Shown here piece after piece: positions 34,160 to 45,566 of a stretch of DNA of 64,000 nucleotides. The DNA comes from Bryobacterales bacterium F-183 (GTDB taxonomy: Bacteria > Acidobacteriota > Terriglobia > Bryobacterales > Bryobacteraceae), in the NCBI GenBank assembly GCA_016865505.2, contig AP025252.1:2666001-2730000 (forward strand), read 5' to 3'. The translations under genes and the position numbers were made by a program. Under the pieces are notes generated by a model. That model made no database searches, had not been told where the DNA came from, and saw only the letters and a list, made by a program, of their open reading frames with translations. The stretch's first letter is position 1, and each line of letters starts with the position of its first letter.

Positions 34160-36178
34160 ATGGAGAACATAGGCGCCCTAGCCCTGCTGCTGGCCTTTTG
34201 TCTTGCGATCTACTCGGTTGCCGGGTCGCTCATCGGCAAATTCCGCAACAATTTGTTTCTCATCGTCAGCGCCGAACGCGCCGTGTACGCCACAACGGCC
34301 CTCGTCACTGCGGCATCGGTAGTGCTGATCTACTCCATCATGCAGGGCGATTACCGCATGGTGTATGTCCACAGCGTGAGCAACCAAACCATGCCGTGGT
34401 ACTACAAGATCGCCGCCTGGTGGGGTGGGCAAGAAGGTTCGCTACTGTTCTGGGCGTGGTTGCTGGGCTGCTATTCGTCGGTGGTGATGTTCACCAATCG
34501 CCGCAAGTTCCGCGAAGGCATGCCGTACGTGACATCAATCCTGATGACCACGATGGCGTTCTTCCTCATGTTGATCACCTTCGTGCTCAGCCCGTTTGAC
34601 CTTTGGGCTGCCGGCAAGGCTGTCTTCACCCCGCAGGACGGCCGAGGTTTGAATCCGCTCCTGCAGTACTGGACGATGGTGATCCATCCGCCCACGCTGT
34701 ACCTCGGCTATGTCGGCTTCGTCGTCCCGTTCGCCTTCGCCATTGCGGCGCTCATCAACAAGCAGCCTGGCGATCAGTGGATTCACACCACTCGCCGCTG
34801 GACCCTCGTTACCTGGGCCTTCCAGACCACGGGCATTCTGCTCGGTGCAGGCTGGGCGTACGCGGTGCTCGGTTGGGGCGGCTACTGGGCTTGGGATCCG
34901 GTCGAGAATGCATCGCTGTTGCCGTGGATCACGTCCACCGCGTTTCTGCACTCGGTGATGATGCAGGAAAAGCGCGGCATGATGAAGGTCTGGAACATGG
35001 TGCTCGTATCGGCCACGTTCTTCCTCTGCATCTTCGGTACGTTCCTGACGCGCAGCGGGTTGGTGTCCTCGGTACACGCCTTCGCGCAATCGCCGATCGG
35101 CAACTACTTCGCCTGGTACCTGGGCTTGGGTGTCGCCGCTACTGCCGCCCTCATCATCGCGCGACTCGAATTCCTGAAGCCGGAAACGCAGCTTGAAAGC
35201 GTGTTATCGCGTGAATCGAGCTTCCTGTTCAACAACCTGATCCTGCTCGCCAGCTGCTTTGCCGTACTCTGGGGCACTCTGTTCCCGGTGATCTCCGAAG
35301 CTGTTACCGGTGAAAAGATCAGCGTCGACAAGCCGTTTTTCGATCGCGTCAACATTCCCATCGGTCTCGGCCTCTTGCTGCTCACCGGCATTGGTCCGCT
35401 GATCGCTTGGCGCCGCAGTTCGGTCGAGTCGTTGAAGAAGGCCTTCTTGTGGCCCTCTATTGGAGCCCTCGGTACCGTCGCTGTACTTGCGGCCCTGGGC
35501 GTACGCCACCTTTATGCACTGATCTCGTTCGGCCTCTGCGTGTTCGTCGCGTGGACCGTGGTCGCTGAGTTCATCAAGGGTGCCTCCGCACTCCGCGCCA
35601 AGAACGAATTCGGCTGGTTCGGTGCGATGGTGGAACTCACGCATCGCAACACGCGCCGTTACGGTGGCTACATCGTACACATGGGCGTCGTGGTCATGTT
35701 CATCGGCTTCACCGGTGCAGCGTTCAATCAGGACACCACTGTTGAGGTGAACACCGGCTCGGTTATCGCCATCGGTCCCTACCAGTTGAAGATCGGTGAG
35801 ATGACCAGCGGCAAGAACGACAACTACCAGTGGGGCAAGCTCCCGGTAGAAGTCTCCTCGGGCGGCAAAGTGATCGGTATGCTCCATCCGGAACGCCGCT
35901 TCTACATGGCCAGCGAACAGCCGACCTCCGAAGTCTCCATTCGCCGCCGCCTGAACGAAGACCTTTACCTGAACTTCGCCGGTACGTCGTCCACCGATCA
36001 GAGCAAGCTGGTCCTGCAAGCCTACGTATTTCCGCTCGTGAGCTGGATCTGGGTTGGCTACTGGGTCACCTTGTTCGGTACTCTGATTTGTCTGGTTCCC
36101 GCCAAGTCGCAGCAGCAGTTCCTGCGGACTCAGGTGGTTGGTGTTACACCCGCACATGCAACTCCAGTGGAAAAATAG
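34160..36178 (+). CDS. ccmF: Cytochrome c haem lyase subunit CcmF
   Basis: This 672-residue inner-membrane protein has about 15 transmembrane segments. It carries the WWGGQEGSLLFWAWLL motif in the N-terminal third and the tryptophan-rich haem-handling WWD-type domain, GWGGYWAWDPVENASLLPW, at about residues 238-256, followed by FLTRSGLVSSVHAFAQSPIG. The large periplasmic loop near the C-terminus (about residues 530-620) is present. With CcmH it ligates haem delivered by CcmE to apocytochromes such as the CxxCH proteins of the PSD1 type in this window. Its stop lies inside the start of ccmH. Confidence 0.95.
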   Translation: MENIGALALLLAFCLAIYSVAGSLIGKFRNNLFLIVSAERAVYATTALVTAASVVLIYSIMQGDYRMVYVHSVSNQTMPWYYKIAAWWGGQEGSLLFWAWLLGCYSSVVMFTNRRKFREGMPYVTSILMTTMAFFLMLITFVLSPFDLWAAGKAVFTPQDGRGLNPLLQYWTMVIHPPTLYLGYVGFVVPFAFAIAALINKQPGDQWIHTTRRWTLVTWAFQTTGILLGAGWAYAVLGWGGYWAWDPVENASLLPWITSTAFLHSVMMQEKRGMMKVWNMVLVSATFFLCIFGTFLTRSGLVSSVHAFAQSPIGNYFAWYLGLGVAATAALIIARLEFLKPETQLESVLSRESSFLFNNLILLASCFAVLWGTLFPVISEAVTGEKISVDKPFFDRVNIPIGLGLLLLTGIGPLIAWRRSSVESLKKAFLWPSIGALGTVAVLAALGVRHLYALISFGLCVFVAWTVVAEFIKGASALRAKNEFGWFGAMVELTHRNTRRYGGYIVHMGVVVMFIGFTGAAFNQDTTVEVNTGSVIAIGPYQLKIGEMTSGKNDNYQWGKLPVEVSSGGKVIGMLHPERRFYMASEQPTSEVSIRRRLNEDLYLNFAGTSSTDQSKLVLQAYVFPLVSWIWVGYWVTLFGTLICLVPAKSQQQFLRTQVVGVTPAHATPVEK

Positions 36179-36635
36179 ATTTCTCGCCGCCGCTTTCGTC
36201 GGCTTGTGCATGACGCAAGCGGCGGACGTGATTCCGCCGGACGTACGTCGCGTCGGTGCCAAGCTGGCTTGCCTCTGCAAGACCTGCCGCAACACCGTGG
36301 GCGATTGCACCATGCTCGAATGCCATTACTCGAAGCCGGCTCGCGCCAAGATCGCCAGTATGGTCGCCGGTGGCAACTCCGACGAACAGATCGTAGCCAG
36401 CTTCGTGAAGGATCAGGGCGTACAGGCGCTCTCAGTGCCTCCTGCCGAAGGCTTCAACGTCCTTCTGGGCTGGATGCCCTGGATCGCCGGCATGATTGGT
36501 CTGGCAGCGATCGCGCTGTTCATCCGCCGCAACAACGAACGCGCCGCTGACGCCAAGGCGATGCCCGAAGTGGACGCCGAAACCATGGAAAAATATCGAA
36601 AATCGATTGAAAAGGACCTGGCCGGCGTCGACTAA
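36156..36635 (+). CDS. ccmH: CcmH-like thiol protein with five cysteines
   Basis: The ATG at 36156 overlaps ccmF by 23 bases and begins a signal peptide (MQLQWKNRFLAAAFVGLCM); TTG and GTG starts slightly upstream are possible. The 159-residue protein has the CcmH/CycL arrangement: a periplasmic redox domain, the helical repeat ASMVAGGNSDEQIVASFVKD, a GWMPWIAGMIGLAAIAL transmembrane helix and a charged C-terminus. The usual LRCxxCQ motif is replaced by LACLCKTCRNTVGDCTMLEC, with cysteines C39, C41, C44, C51 and C56; C41-K-T-C44 keeps the CxxC spacing. It should reduce or hold apocytochrome thiols. Its stop overlaps the next start (TAATG). Confidence 0.88.
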   Translation: MQLQWKNRFLAAAFVGLCMTQAADVIPPDVRRVGAKLACLCKTCRNTVGDCTMLECHYSKPARAKIASMVAGGNSDEQIVASFVKDQGVQALSVPPAEGFNVLLGWMPWIAGMIGLAAIALFIRRNNERAADAKAMPEVDAETMEKYRKSIEKDLAGVD

Positions 36636-37042
36636 TGCTTCTGCTTCTTTCGGTGGTCCTGATCTTGGGCGCCGTGGCGTTTACGTTTCTGATCCGCCCG
36701 GCTGATCTGCCGGAACCAGACCCGGTGTTGCCGTGGCAGCACTTGGAAGATCGAAAAGCCCGCATTTACGAAAACCTTCGCGACCTGCAGTTTGAATTCC
36801 GAGTCGGCAAGCTTTCTGAGGCAGACTACCAGCGCACCAAGCAGGGCCTGCAGACGGAACTCGCGGGTACGCTTGCCGAAATCGATGCATTGAAGGGCGC
36901 GTTACCCGCACCGGCAGCAGCAAAAGCCGCGAAGAAAACGGCCAAGAAGGCGGAAGGCTACGTTTGCCCGCACTGCGGCGCGAAGTTTGCACAATACATG
37001 AAATTCTGCGGCGAATGCGGAAAGGCCATGGGCGCCGAATGA
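36635..37042 (+). CDS. CcmI-like membrane protein with C-terminal zinc ribbon
   Basis: This 135-residue protein has one N-terminal helix (about residues 2-20). The segment IYENLRDLQFEFRVGKLSEADYQ resembles the cytoplasmic helical loop of CcmI (ExLRDLefEy...GKlseeDY). An alanine/lysine-rich linker follows, then a zinc ribbon with CPHCG at about residues 108-112 and CGECG near 124-128. The TPR part of full CcmI is missing. It lies between ccmH (TAATG overlap) and an Ig-like protein (ATGA overlap). It may recruit cytochrome apoproteins to CcmF/CcmH, but the zinc ribbon points to another, unknown partner. Confidence 0.75.
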   Translation: MLLLLSVVLILGAVAFTFLIRPADLPEPDPVLPWQHLEDRKARIYENLRDLQFEFRVGKLSEADYQRTKQGLQTELAGTLAEIDALKGALPAPAAAKAAKKTAKKAEGYVCPHCGAKFAQYMKFCGECGKAMGAE

Positions 37043-38004
37043 AGCGACAGATCACCGCGTTCCTCCTATTGCTGGCGCCGCTTTCCGCCGCTATCACCGG
37101 CGTCGCCACCAACGCCACCACCGGCAAGGTGCAAGCCGAACTCCCGCTCATCCTGGTACAGCCCGGCGAACAGGGCATGCGCCCCATCGGCACGGCCCGT
37201 ACCAACGCCCAAGGCGAGTTCAGCTTCGATAATGAGGCTCCCGCCAACGGACCTCTGCTTGTCCAGGCGCTGTACAAGGGCGTCACCTACACCAAGGCGA
37301 TCGCGCCCGGTCAGCCTCGTACGGGCGTTGCCGTCGAGGTGTTTGAAGTCTCCACCAAGCCCGAAGGCATTGCCGTGGATCGTCACGGCATCCTGATCGA
37401 ACCGACGGATAACGCACTAGCGATCCGCGAGTTCGTGTTCGTCAACAATACCTCCAAGGCCACCTATGCGGATCCCTCCGCCGGTACCTACCGCTTCTGG
37501 GCGCCCGACAATGCCAAGATCGACGTGACGGTCACCACCCAGGGCGGGATGCCTGTGAAGCGGGAAGCGACCAAGGCAGGTGCTGCCAACACCTGGAAGA
37601 TCGACTATCCGATGCGCCCCGGCCAGACGCAGTTGGAGATCGGCTACGAAGCGCCCAAAGGTGAAAAGTTCAGCGGCAACATTTTGCACAAAGACGGCGA
37701 AACCCGGCTGATCGTGCCGCGCGGGCTCACCCTCAAGGGCGAAGGTCTCACGGAGTTCGCGCCCGAACCCCGCACGCAGGCCGCCATTTACGGGGTCCCC
37801 AACGGCCCCTTCACGGTCGAGATCATCGGCAAAGCCCAACCGCCACCCTCGCAGCGCGAAGCGGACGAAGAAGGGTCCGGGTCGCCGGAAGTGCTGCCCA
37901 CGCGACCTCGCATCTATTCCAAGCTCTATTGGGTAGTCGGCCTCACGGCGGGCATCCTGCTGCTTGGGCTATACTCGCTGGCATCGAAAACCAAGGCAGA
38001 ATGA
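37039..38004 (+). CDS. Exported carboxypeptidase-regulatory/Ig-like protein with C-terminal membrane anchor
   Basis: The start at 37039 (ATGA overlap) gives 321 residues with a signal peptide (MKRQITAFLLLLAPLSAAITG). A CarboxypepD_reg-like beta domain follows at about residues 18-105 (GVATNATTGKVQAELPLILV, ARTNAQGEFSFDNEAPANGP). A second beta-rich domain lies at about 115-265, then a charged proline-rich spacer (QPPPSQREADEEGSGSPE), and finally a transmembrane helix (about 296-316, YWVVGLTAGILLLGLYSLAS). Most of the protein should face the periplasm. It sits inside the ccm operon between ccmI-like and ccmA, so it is probably linked to haem or cytochrome maturation; its function is unknown. 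Confidence 0.72.
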   Translation: MKRQITAFLLLLAPLSAAITGVATNATTGKVQAELPLILVQPGEQGMRPIGTARTNAQGEFSFDNEAPANGPLLVQALYKGVTYTKAIAPGQPRTGVAVEVFEVSTKPEGIAVDRHGILIEPTDNALAIREFVFVNNTSKATYADPSAGTYRFWAPDNAKIDVTVTTQGGMPVKREATKAGAANTWKIDYPMRPGQTQLEIGYEAPKGEKFSGNILHKDGETRLIVPRGLTLKGEGLTEFAPEPRTQAAIYGVPNGPFTVEIIGKAQPPPSQREADEEGSGSPEVLPTRPRIYSKLYWVVGLTAGILLLGLYSLASKTKAE

Positions 38005-38684
38005 GCGCTGCTCCCTTCGCAGTCGAGGCCAAAGACGTCTGGAAGTTCTACGGCGACTTTCCCGCCCTGCGCGAGATCTCATTTACCGTCGAAAAAGGAC
38101 AGTGCGTCGCCCTGCTCGGCCGCAACGGCGCAGGTAAAACCACCCTTCTGCGCGTCGCTGCAGGACTCTCCCACGCCGCACGAGGCGAGGTCAAGATCGA
38201 CGGCGGCATCGGCTGGCTGGGCCATGGCATCGGCGTTTACGATGAGCTCTCGGCGCTCGAAAATCTCACCATCTTCGGCAAGCTGCATCGGGTTCCAGAA
38301 CCCGGCAAGCGCGCCATGGAATGGCTGGAGCGTACCAACCTCGCCGTTGTGAAGGACGCCAGAGTTCGTGAATTCTCACGCGGCATGCGCCAGCGTCTTG
38401 CCGTAGCCCGTGCCTTCATCCATGACCCCGGCGTGATGCTCTTCGACGAGCCGTTCACGTCGCTCGACGATCGCGCCATCGCACTTCTGCAAGGCCTGAT
38501 TGCCGACGCGTTACAGCGCGGCCGTACCGTCGTAATGTCCACCCATCAGCTGCGCGAGGCGATGGAACTCGCCACCCACGTGGTCTTGCTGCAGCGCGGT
38601 CAACTGGTGTTTCAAGGCCCCCGGCCTGTTGAGATGCTCACCGACCCCGGCTGGCTCTACCGGACGTACGGAGAAAGCCAATAG
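38001..38684 (+). CDS. ccmA: Haem exporter ATP-binding protein CcmA
   Basis: The start at 38001 overlaps the previous stop by ATGA and gives 227 residues. The ABC motifs are Walker A GRNGAGKTTLL (about residues 43-50), signature EFSRGMRQRLAVARA, Walker B PGVMLFDEPFTSLD and the switch histidine in MSTHQL. This order and length fit CcmA, which with CcmB drives release of haem-loaded CcmE. A short GVYDELSALENL segment after the Q-loop region is also typical. It is followed two bases later by ccmB. Confidence 0.9.
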   Translation: MSAAPFAVEAKDVWKFYGDFPALREISFTVEKGQCVALLGRNGAGKTTLLRVAAGLSHAARGEVKIDGGIGWLGHGIGVYDELSALENLTIFGKLHRVPEPGKRAMEWLERTNLAVVKDARVREFSRGMRQRLAVARAFIHDPGVMLFDEPFTSLDDRAIALLQGLIADALQRGRTVVMSTHQLREAMELATHVVLLQRGQLVFQGPRPVEMLTDPGWLYRTYGESQ

Positions 38685-38686
38685 TC

Positions 38687-39367
38687 ATGGCCTTCTTCAG
38701 CTACGTCTGGACCATCGCGATGAAGGATCTTCGCAGCGAACTCCGCACCAAGGAGACGCTCAACGCTGCCGTATCCTTCAGCGTCGCCATTCTCCTGCTG
38801 TTCAGCTTCGCGTTTGACCCCACGGCGGAATCCACCCGGGAGTTCGCCGGCGGGCTCGTGTGGATGGTCTTTCTGTTCGCCTCCACCCTGGTGTTGAACC
38901 GCAGCTTTGCCCGCGAACTCCCCAACGATTGCTTGGATGTCCTGCTGGCGTCACCTGCTTCCGCGTCAGCCATCTTTCTCGGCAAGGCCATCGCCAGCTT
39001 CGCCATCATCCTGGTGGTAGAACTGCTTTGCTTCCCGGTCTTCGGGCTTTTCTATAACATTCGTGTCTTCGATCAGCCTTTGCTCCTGCTCGCCGTCGCG
39101 ACCCTCGCCACGTGGGCCATCACGGTGATTGGCGCTACCTTCAGCGCACTCACCGTCAACCTCCGCTTGCGCGAACTCATGCTGCCGGTAATGATCTATC
39201 CAATGCTCATCCCGCCGATGATGGCCGCCTTCCAGCTCACCACATCGATGCTGTCCGGCGAACCGCTACGTCCGGAAGACTGGCTCTGGTTCCGCATGTT
39301 GGTCGGGTTCGACATCATCTTCACTTCGCTCGCCGTGGCGTTGATGGACGCCGTACTCGTCAACTGA
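38687..39367 (+). CDS. ccmB: Haem exporter permease CcmB
   Basis: This 226-residue inner-membrane permease has six predicted helices. CcmB hallmarks are AMKDLRSELRTKETLNAAVSF, broken here for length, FDPTAE, GLVWMVFLFASTLVLNRSF, ELPNDCLDVLLASP and the LPVMIYPMLIPPMMAA segment near the C-terminus. It works with CcmA and normally with CcmC and CcmD. Neither ccmC nor ccmD is found in this operon. The stop overlaps the methyltransferase start (TGATG), so the next gene is translated with it. Confidence 0.92.
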   Translation: MAFFSYVWTIAMKDLRSELRTKETLNAAVSFSVAILLLFSFAFDPTAESTREFAGGLVWMVFLFASTLVLNRSFARELPNDCLDVLLASPASASAIFLGKAIASFAIILVVELLCFPVFGLFYNIRVFDQPLLLLAVATLATWAITVIGATFSALTVNLRLRELMLPVMIYPMLIPPMMAAFQLTTSMLSGEPLRPEDWLWFRMLVGFDIIFTSLAVALMDAVLVN

Positions 39368-40131
39368 TGCTCATTTGTACGGTTCGCGATTGCCGCCGCG
39401 ACCTCGTCCGATCCGGCCAAAGCTGGAAGTGCAGCGCGGGCCACACCTTCGACGTCGCGCGCAGCGGCTACGTCAACCTTCTGCAGCCGCAGGACCGCAA
39501 GTCCAAGAACCCCGGCGACACGGTCGAAGCTGTCCAAGGCCGTCGCAGATTGCACGATTCCGGTGCCACGCAACCACTGCTAGCCGCCATCCGCGACCTC
39601 TTGCAGCCCTCCACGCATGACGCGATCCTGGACGCTGGTTGCGGCGAAGGCTTCTACTTGGGATCGCTCGGCATACCCAATAGCCACGGTGTCGACATCT
39701 CGATCCCGGCAATCGATGCGGCCGCCAGGCGCTATCCGAGCGTCCAGTGGGTGGTGGCCAACGCGGACCGCATGCTTCCATACCGCGATTCCAGCTTCGA
39801 TGTCGCTCTCTCCATCACCGCGCGCATGAACGCCGGCGGGTTCCTGCGCGTCCTCAGGCCCGGTGGAATGCTCCTGGTCGCAATCGCCGCGCCAGATGAC
39901 CTGATCGAACTCCGGGGAGAAGGTCGAGAAGACCGGCTGACTCGAACGCAAAACGACTTTTCGGCCTTCGACTTCATCAAACAGCATCGCGTCACCTGCC
40001 ACGCAGAATTGGACCCCGCCACCCTCCAAGGCCTTTTGCACGCGATCTATCGGCCGCTCACCGCCGCGCCCACCGCCGCCACACGCGTTACCTTCAGTCT
40101 CGACCTCCTGCTCTACCGCCGCCCGCTATAA
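39367..40131 (+). CDS. RlmA-like 23S rRNA guanine methyltransferase
   Basis: The real start is the ATG at 39367, giving 254 residues, although the frame is open from 39112. The N-terminus is the RlmA-type zinc-binding module: CTVRDCRRDL, KCSAGHTFDVARSGYVNLLQ, then KSKNPGDTVEAVQGRRRLHD. The SAM-binding domain follows (ILDAGCGEGFYLGSLG; HGVDISIPAIDAAARRYP; LRPGGMLLVAIAAPDDLIEL). RlmA methylates N1 of a guanine in helix 35 of 23S rRNA. The protein is close to the expected length. It is coupled to ccmB by TGATG, an unusual partner for an rRNA enzyme. Confidence 0.82.
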   Translation: MLICTVRDCRRDLVRSGQSWKCSAGHTFDVARSGYVNLLQPQDRKSKNPGDTVEAVQGRRRLHDSGATQPLLAAIRDLLQPSTHDAILDAGCGEGFYLGSLGIPNSHGVDISIPAIDAAARRYPSVQWVVANADRMLPYRDSSFDVALSITARMNAGGFLRVLRPGGMLLVAIAAPDDLIELRGEGREDRLTRTQNDFSAFDFIKQHRVTCHAELDPATLQGLLHAIYRPLTAAPTAATRVTFSLDLLLYRRPL

Positions 40132-40191
40132 TTCTGCAAGATTCTTAAACCGATTTGGCGTTCGCTTACGCTATGTCTTCAAGGACCACCA

Positions 40192-42489
<2,298 letters not shown>

Positions 42490-42513
42490 ACAGAATTGTT
42501 ACCTTTAAACGTT

Positions 42514-44331
42514 ATGTCTACCCTCAGTCTGCGTGACGTTTCGGCCCCGCTCACGATCAATACCCACCTCATCCGGTGGGTAGAAAAGATGGCCGCGCTT
42601 ACCAAGCCGGATGCCATCCACTGGATTGATGGATCGCAGGAAGAGTACGACTTGCTTTGTGCCCAGATGGTCGAAAAGGGCACCCTGATTAAACTCAATC
42701 AGGACCTGTGGCCCGGTTGCTTTTATGCTCGCTCCGATGCAAGCGATGTCGCCCGCGTCGAGGATCGTACGTTCATCTGTTCGCTATCGAAAGACGCCGC
42801 CGGACCCACCAACAACTGGGTCAATCCCTATGAAATGCGTCGTACCCTCAAAGGTTTGTTCAACGGCTGCATGCGCGGACGTACGATGTACGTTTTGCCG
42901 TTTAGCATGGGTCCCGTCGGCGGACCGATGTCGCAGATCGGCGTACAACTCACAGACTCGCCGTATGCCGTAATCAACATGCGCATCATGGCGCGCGTCG
43001 GTATGCCGGTGATCAAAGAGATCGACAAGGACATCAAGCGCGTCGTACCTTGCATGCACTCGGTGGGCAAGCCACTCGCAAAGGGCGAAACCGATGTACC
43101 GTGGCCCTGCAATAAGGACAAGTACATCGTGCACTTCCCCGAAACGCGCGAAATCTGGTCCTACGGCTCCGGCTACGGCGGCAACGCGCTGCTGGGCAAA
43201 AAGTGCTTTGCTCTCCGCATCGCGTCGAACATCGCGCGCGACGAAGGCTGGCTCGCTGAACACATGCTGATCCTGGGCATCGAGAATCCGCAGGGCGAAA
43301 AGACCTACATCGCCGCGGCCTTTCCCAGCGCCTGCGGCAAGACCAACCTCGCCATGCTCATTCCGCCAGAGGGTCTGGACGGATGGAAGGTCTGGACCGT
43401 CGGTGACGACATCGCCTGGATCAAGCCCGACAAAGAAGGCAAGCTTCGCGCGATCAATCCGGAGACTGGCTTCTTCGGCGTCGCACCGGGTACCTCTGGC
43501 AAGACCAACCCCAACGCGATGAAGACCCTAGCTCGCAACACGATCTTCACCAACACGGCTCTCACGCCGGACGGTGGCGTGTGGTGGGAAGGCATGACCG
43601 AAGAGCCACCAACCGAATGTCTCGACTGGCAGGGCAACAAGTGGACCCCCGCCTCAGGCACCAAGGCCGCGCATCCCAACGCACGCTTCACGGCGCCAGC
43701 CTCGCAGTGCCCGGTGATCGACCCCGCGTGGGAAGATCCGGAAGGCGTGCCCATCAGCGCCTTCGTATTCGGTGGGCGTCGCGCCAACACCATGCCACTC
43801 GTCTTCCAGGCGTTTAACTGGACCACCGGCGTGTACGCAGGCGCCACAATGGGCTCAGAAACCACTGCCGCCGCCGCAGGCAAGGTCGGTCTTGTACGTC
43901 GTGACCCTATGGCGATGCTGCCCTTCTGCGGCTATCACATGGGCGACTACTTCCGGCACTGGATCAAGATGCAGCGCCGCTTGAAAGAAACCCCGCGTAT
44001 CTTCCACGTCAACTGGTTCCGTCGCGACGCCGAAGGCAACTTCATCTGGCCGGGCTTTGGCCAGAACATGCGCGTCCTGCGTTGGATTGCCGAACGTGCG
44101 CGAGGCCGTGCCGTAGGCGTCGAGTCGCCAATTGGGTGGATGCCGCCGTACGACGCCATCGACTGGACGGGTCTCGACTTCCCTCGCGAGAAGTTCGACG
44201 AGGCGCAAGCCTTCGATCATCAGGAGTGGCGCAACGAACTCATCCAGCACGAAGAGCTGTTCATTGACCTGCACGACCACCTGCCCAAGGAACTCGTGTA
44301 CGAACGCGAACTGCTCATCTGCCGTCTCTGA
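42514..44331 (+). CDS. pckG: Phosphoenolpyruvate carboxykinase (GTP)
   Basis: The ATG at 42514 gives 605 residues; a TTG at 42496 is an alternative but less likely start. It is the GTP-dependent type: [18 protein letters not shown] carries the P-loop, and [32 protein letters not shown], broken here for length, and the guanine-binding [15 protein letters not shown] region follow. It interconverts oxaloacetate and phosphoenolpyruvate in gluconeogenesis. The stop overlaps the next start (TGATG), so it is translationally coupled to a dicarboxylate carrier, which fits growth on C4 acids. Confidence 0.96.
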   Translation: MSTLSLRDVSAPLTINTHLIRWVEKMAALTKPDAIHWIDGSQEEYDLLCAQMVEKGTLIKLNQDLWPGCFYARSDASDVARVEDRTFICSLSKDAAGPTNNWVNPYEMRRTLKGLFNGCMRGRTMYVLPFSMGPVGGPMSQIGVQLTDSPYAVINMRIMARVGMPVIKEIDKDIKRVVPCMHSVGKPLAKGETDVPWPCNKDKYIVHFPETREIWSYGSGYGGNALLGKKCFALRIASNIARDEGWLAEHMLILGIENPQGEKTYIAAAFPSACGKTNLAMLIPPEGLDGWKVWTVGDDIAWIKPDKEGKLRAINPETGFFGVAPGTSGKTNPNAMKTLARNTIFTNTALTPDGGVWWEGMTEEPPTECLDWQGNKWTPASGTKAAHPNARFTAPASQCPVIDPAWEDPEGVPISAFVFGGRRANTMPLVFQAFNWTTGVYAGATMGSETTAAAAGKVGLVRRDPMAMLPFCGYHMGDYFRHWIKMQRRLKETPRIFHVNWFRRDAEGNFIWPGFGQNMRVLRWIAERARGRAVGVESPIGWMPPYDAIDWTGLDFPREKFDEAQAFDHQEWRNELIQHEELFIDLHDHLPKELVYERELLICRL

Positions 44332-45566
44332 TGAAGCTTGGACTCTACATACAGGTGCTGATCGCAATCGCGGTCGGCGTCGCGCTAGGCGTGGCGGCTC
44401 CGGAAGCGGGGGCCGCCATGAAGCCTTTGGGCGATGGGTTCATCAAGCTCATCAAGATGATCATCGCGCCGATCATCTTCACCACTGTCGTTCTCGGAAT
44501 CGCCGGATCACAGGACATGAAGAAGGTCGGCAAGACTGGCGGTCTCGCCCTGCTGTACTTTGAGGTCGTCAGTACGCTCGCGCTGGTCGTCGGGCTCACT
44601 GTTGTCAATCTCGTGGGCCCAGGTAAAGGCATGAATGTCGATGTCAGCAAACTCGACGTCGCATCTATCGCCTCCTACGCCGCTCCCGGCAAGATGAAAT
44701 CCACCAAGGACTTCATCCTCGACGTCATCCCCTCTACCTTCGTCGACGCCTTCGCCAAAGGCGAGATCCTGCAGGTATTGCTGCTCGCCTTGCTGTTCGG
44801 CTTCGCTCTCCAAAAGCTCGGCGAACGCAGCAGGCTGCTCTATGAAGGTCTGGAACGGCTCTCAGAAGTATTCTTCGGCATCGTACGCATCATCATGTAC
44901 GCCGCACCCATCGGTGCCTTCGGCGCAATGGCATTTACCGTCGGAACCTACGGCGTGGACAGCCTGCTATCGCTCGCCAAGCTCATGGCCACCTTCTATC
45001 TCACCTGTGTCGTCTTCATCTTCGGTGTGCTCGGTACCATCGCGTACTTCCACGGCTTCAGCCTGCTCAAGTTCCTGCGTTATGTCAAAGAGGAACTGCT
45101 CATCGTCCTTGGCGCGTCATCGTCAGAAGCCGCTTTACCCGGCATGATGACCAAGCTCGAACGCCTCGGGGCAGGGAAGGCAACAGTTGGCCTGGTGATT
45201 CCTACTGGCTACTCGTTCAACCTCGACGGTACGTCGATCTACCTCACCATGGCCGCGGTCTTCATCGCGCAAGCCACCAACACGCCGATGACTCTGGGCC
45301 AGCAACTCACCTTGCTCGCCGTCCTGCTGCTGACGTCGAAAGGCGCAGCAGGAGTCACCGGAAGCGGCTTTATCGTGCTTGCCGCCACGTTATCAGCAGT
45401 CGGCCACGTCCCGGTCGGCGGACTCGCCCTGATCCTCGGTATCGATCGCTTTATGTCCGAAGCACGCGCCATCACCAACGTCATCGGCAATGGCGTAGCC
45501 ACGGTCGTTGTCGCCAAATGGACCGGCGATCTCGATACCGATCAGATGCGCCGCGAACTCAACTAG
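44331..45566 (+). CDS. dctA: Dicarboxylate:cation symporter, DctA-like (DAACS family)
   Basis: This 411-residue inner-membrane symporter has eight helices and two re-entrant loops. Family motifs are [20 protein letters not shown], the serine-rich loop [22 protein letters not shown], broken for length, [20 protein letters not shown], and the C-terminal [20 protein letters not shown]. That last arginine/asparagine region matches DctA, which imports succinate, malate and fumarate, better than glutamate carriers. It is coupled to pckG by TGATG. The 3' end overlaps the opposing response regulator gene by four bases. Confidence 0.9.
   Translation: MKLGLYIQVLIAIAVGVALGVAAPEAGAAMKPLGDGFIKLIKMIIAPIIFTTVVLGIAGSQDMKKVGKTGGLALLYFEVVSTLALVVGLTVVNLVGPGKGMNVDVSKLDVASIASYAAPGKMKSTKDFILDVIPSTFVDAFAKGEILQVLLLALLFGFALQKLGERSRLLYEGLERLSEVFFGIVRIIMYAAPIGAFGAMAFTVGTYGVDSLLSLAKLMATFYLTCVVFIFGVLGTIAYFHGFSLLKFLRYVKEELLIVLGASSSEAALPGMMTKLERLGAGKATVGLVIPTGYSFNLDGTSIYLTMAAVFIAQATNTPMTLGQQLTLLAVLLLTSKGAAGVTGSGFIVLAATLSAVGHVPVGGLALILGIDRFMSEARAITNVIGNGVATVVVAKWTGDLDTDQMRRELN

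Noticed and set aside
35204-36313. 369-codon minus-strand open frame
   Set aside because: It is antisense to ccmF and ccmH; histidine/aspartate-rich composition is that of a shadow frame.
38001-39367. Generic ABC-2 type drug exporter instead of CcmAB
   Set aside because: The permease has the CcmB-specific blocks and both genes lie in one operon with ccmE, ccmF and ccmH.
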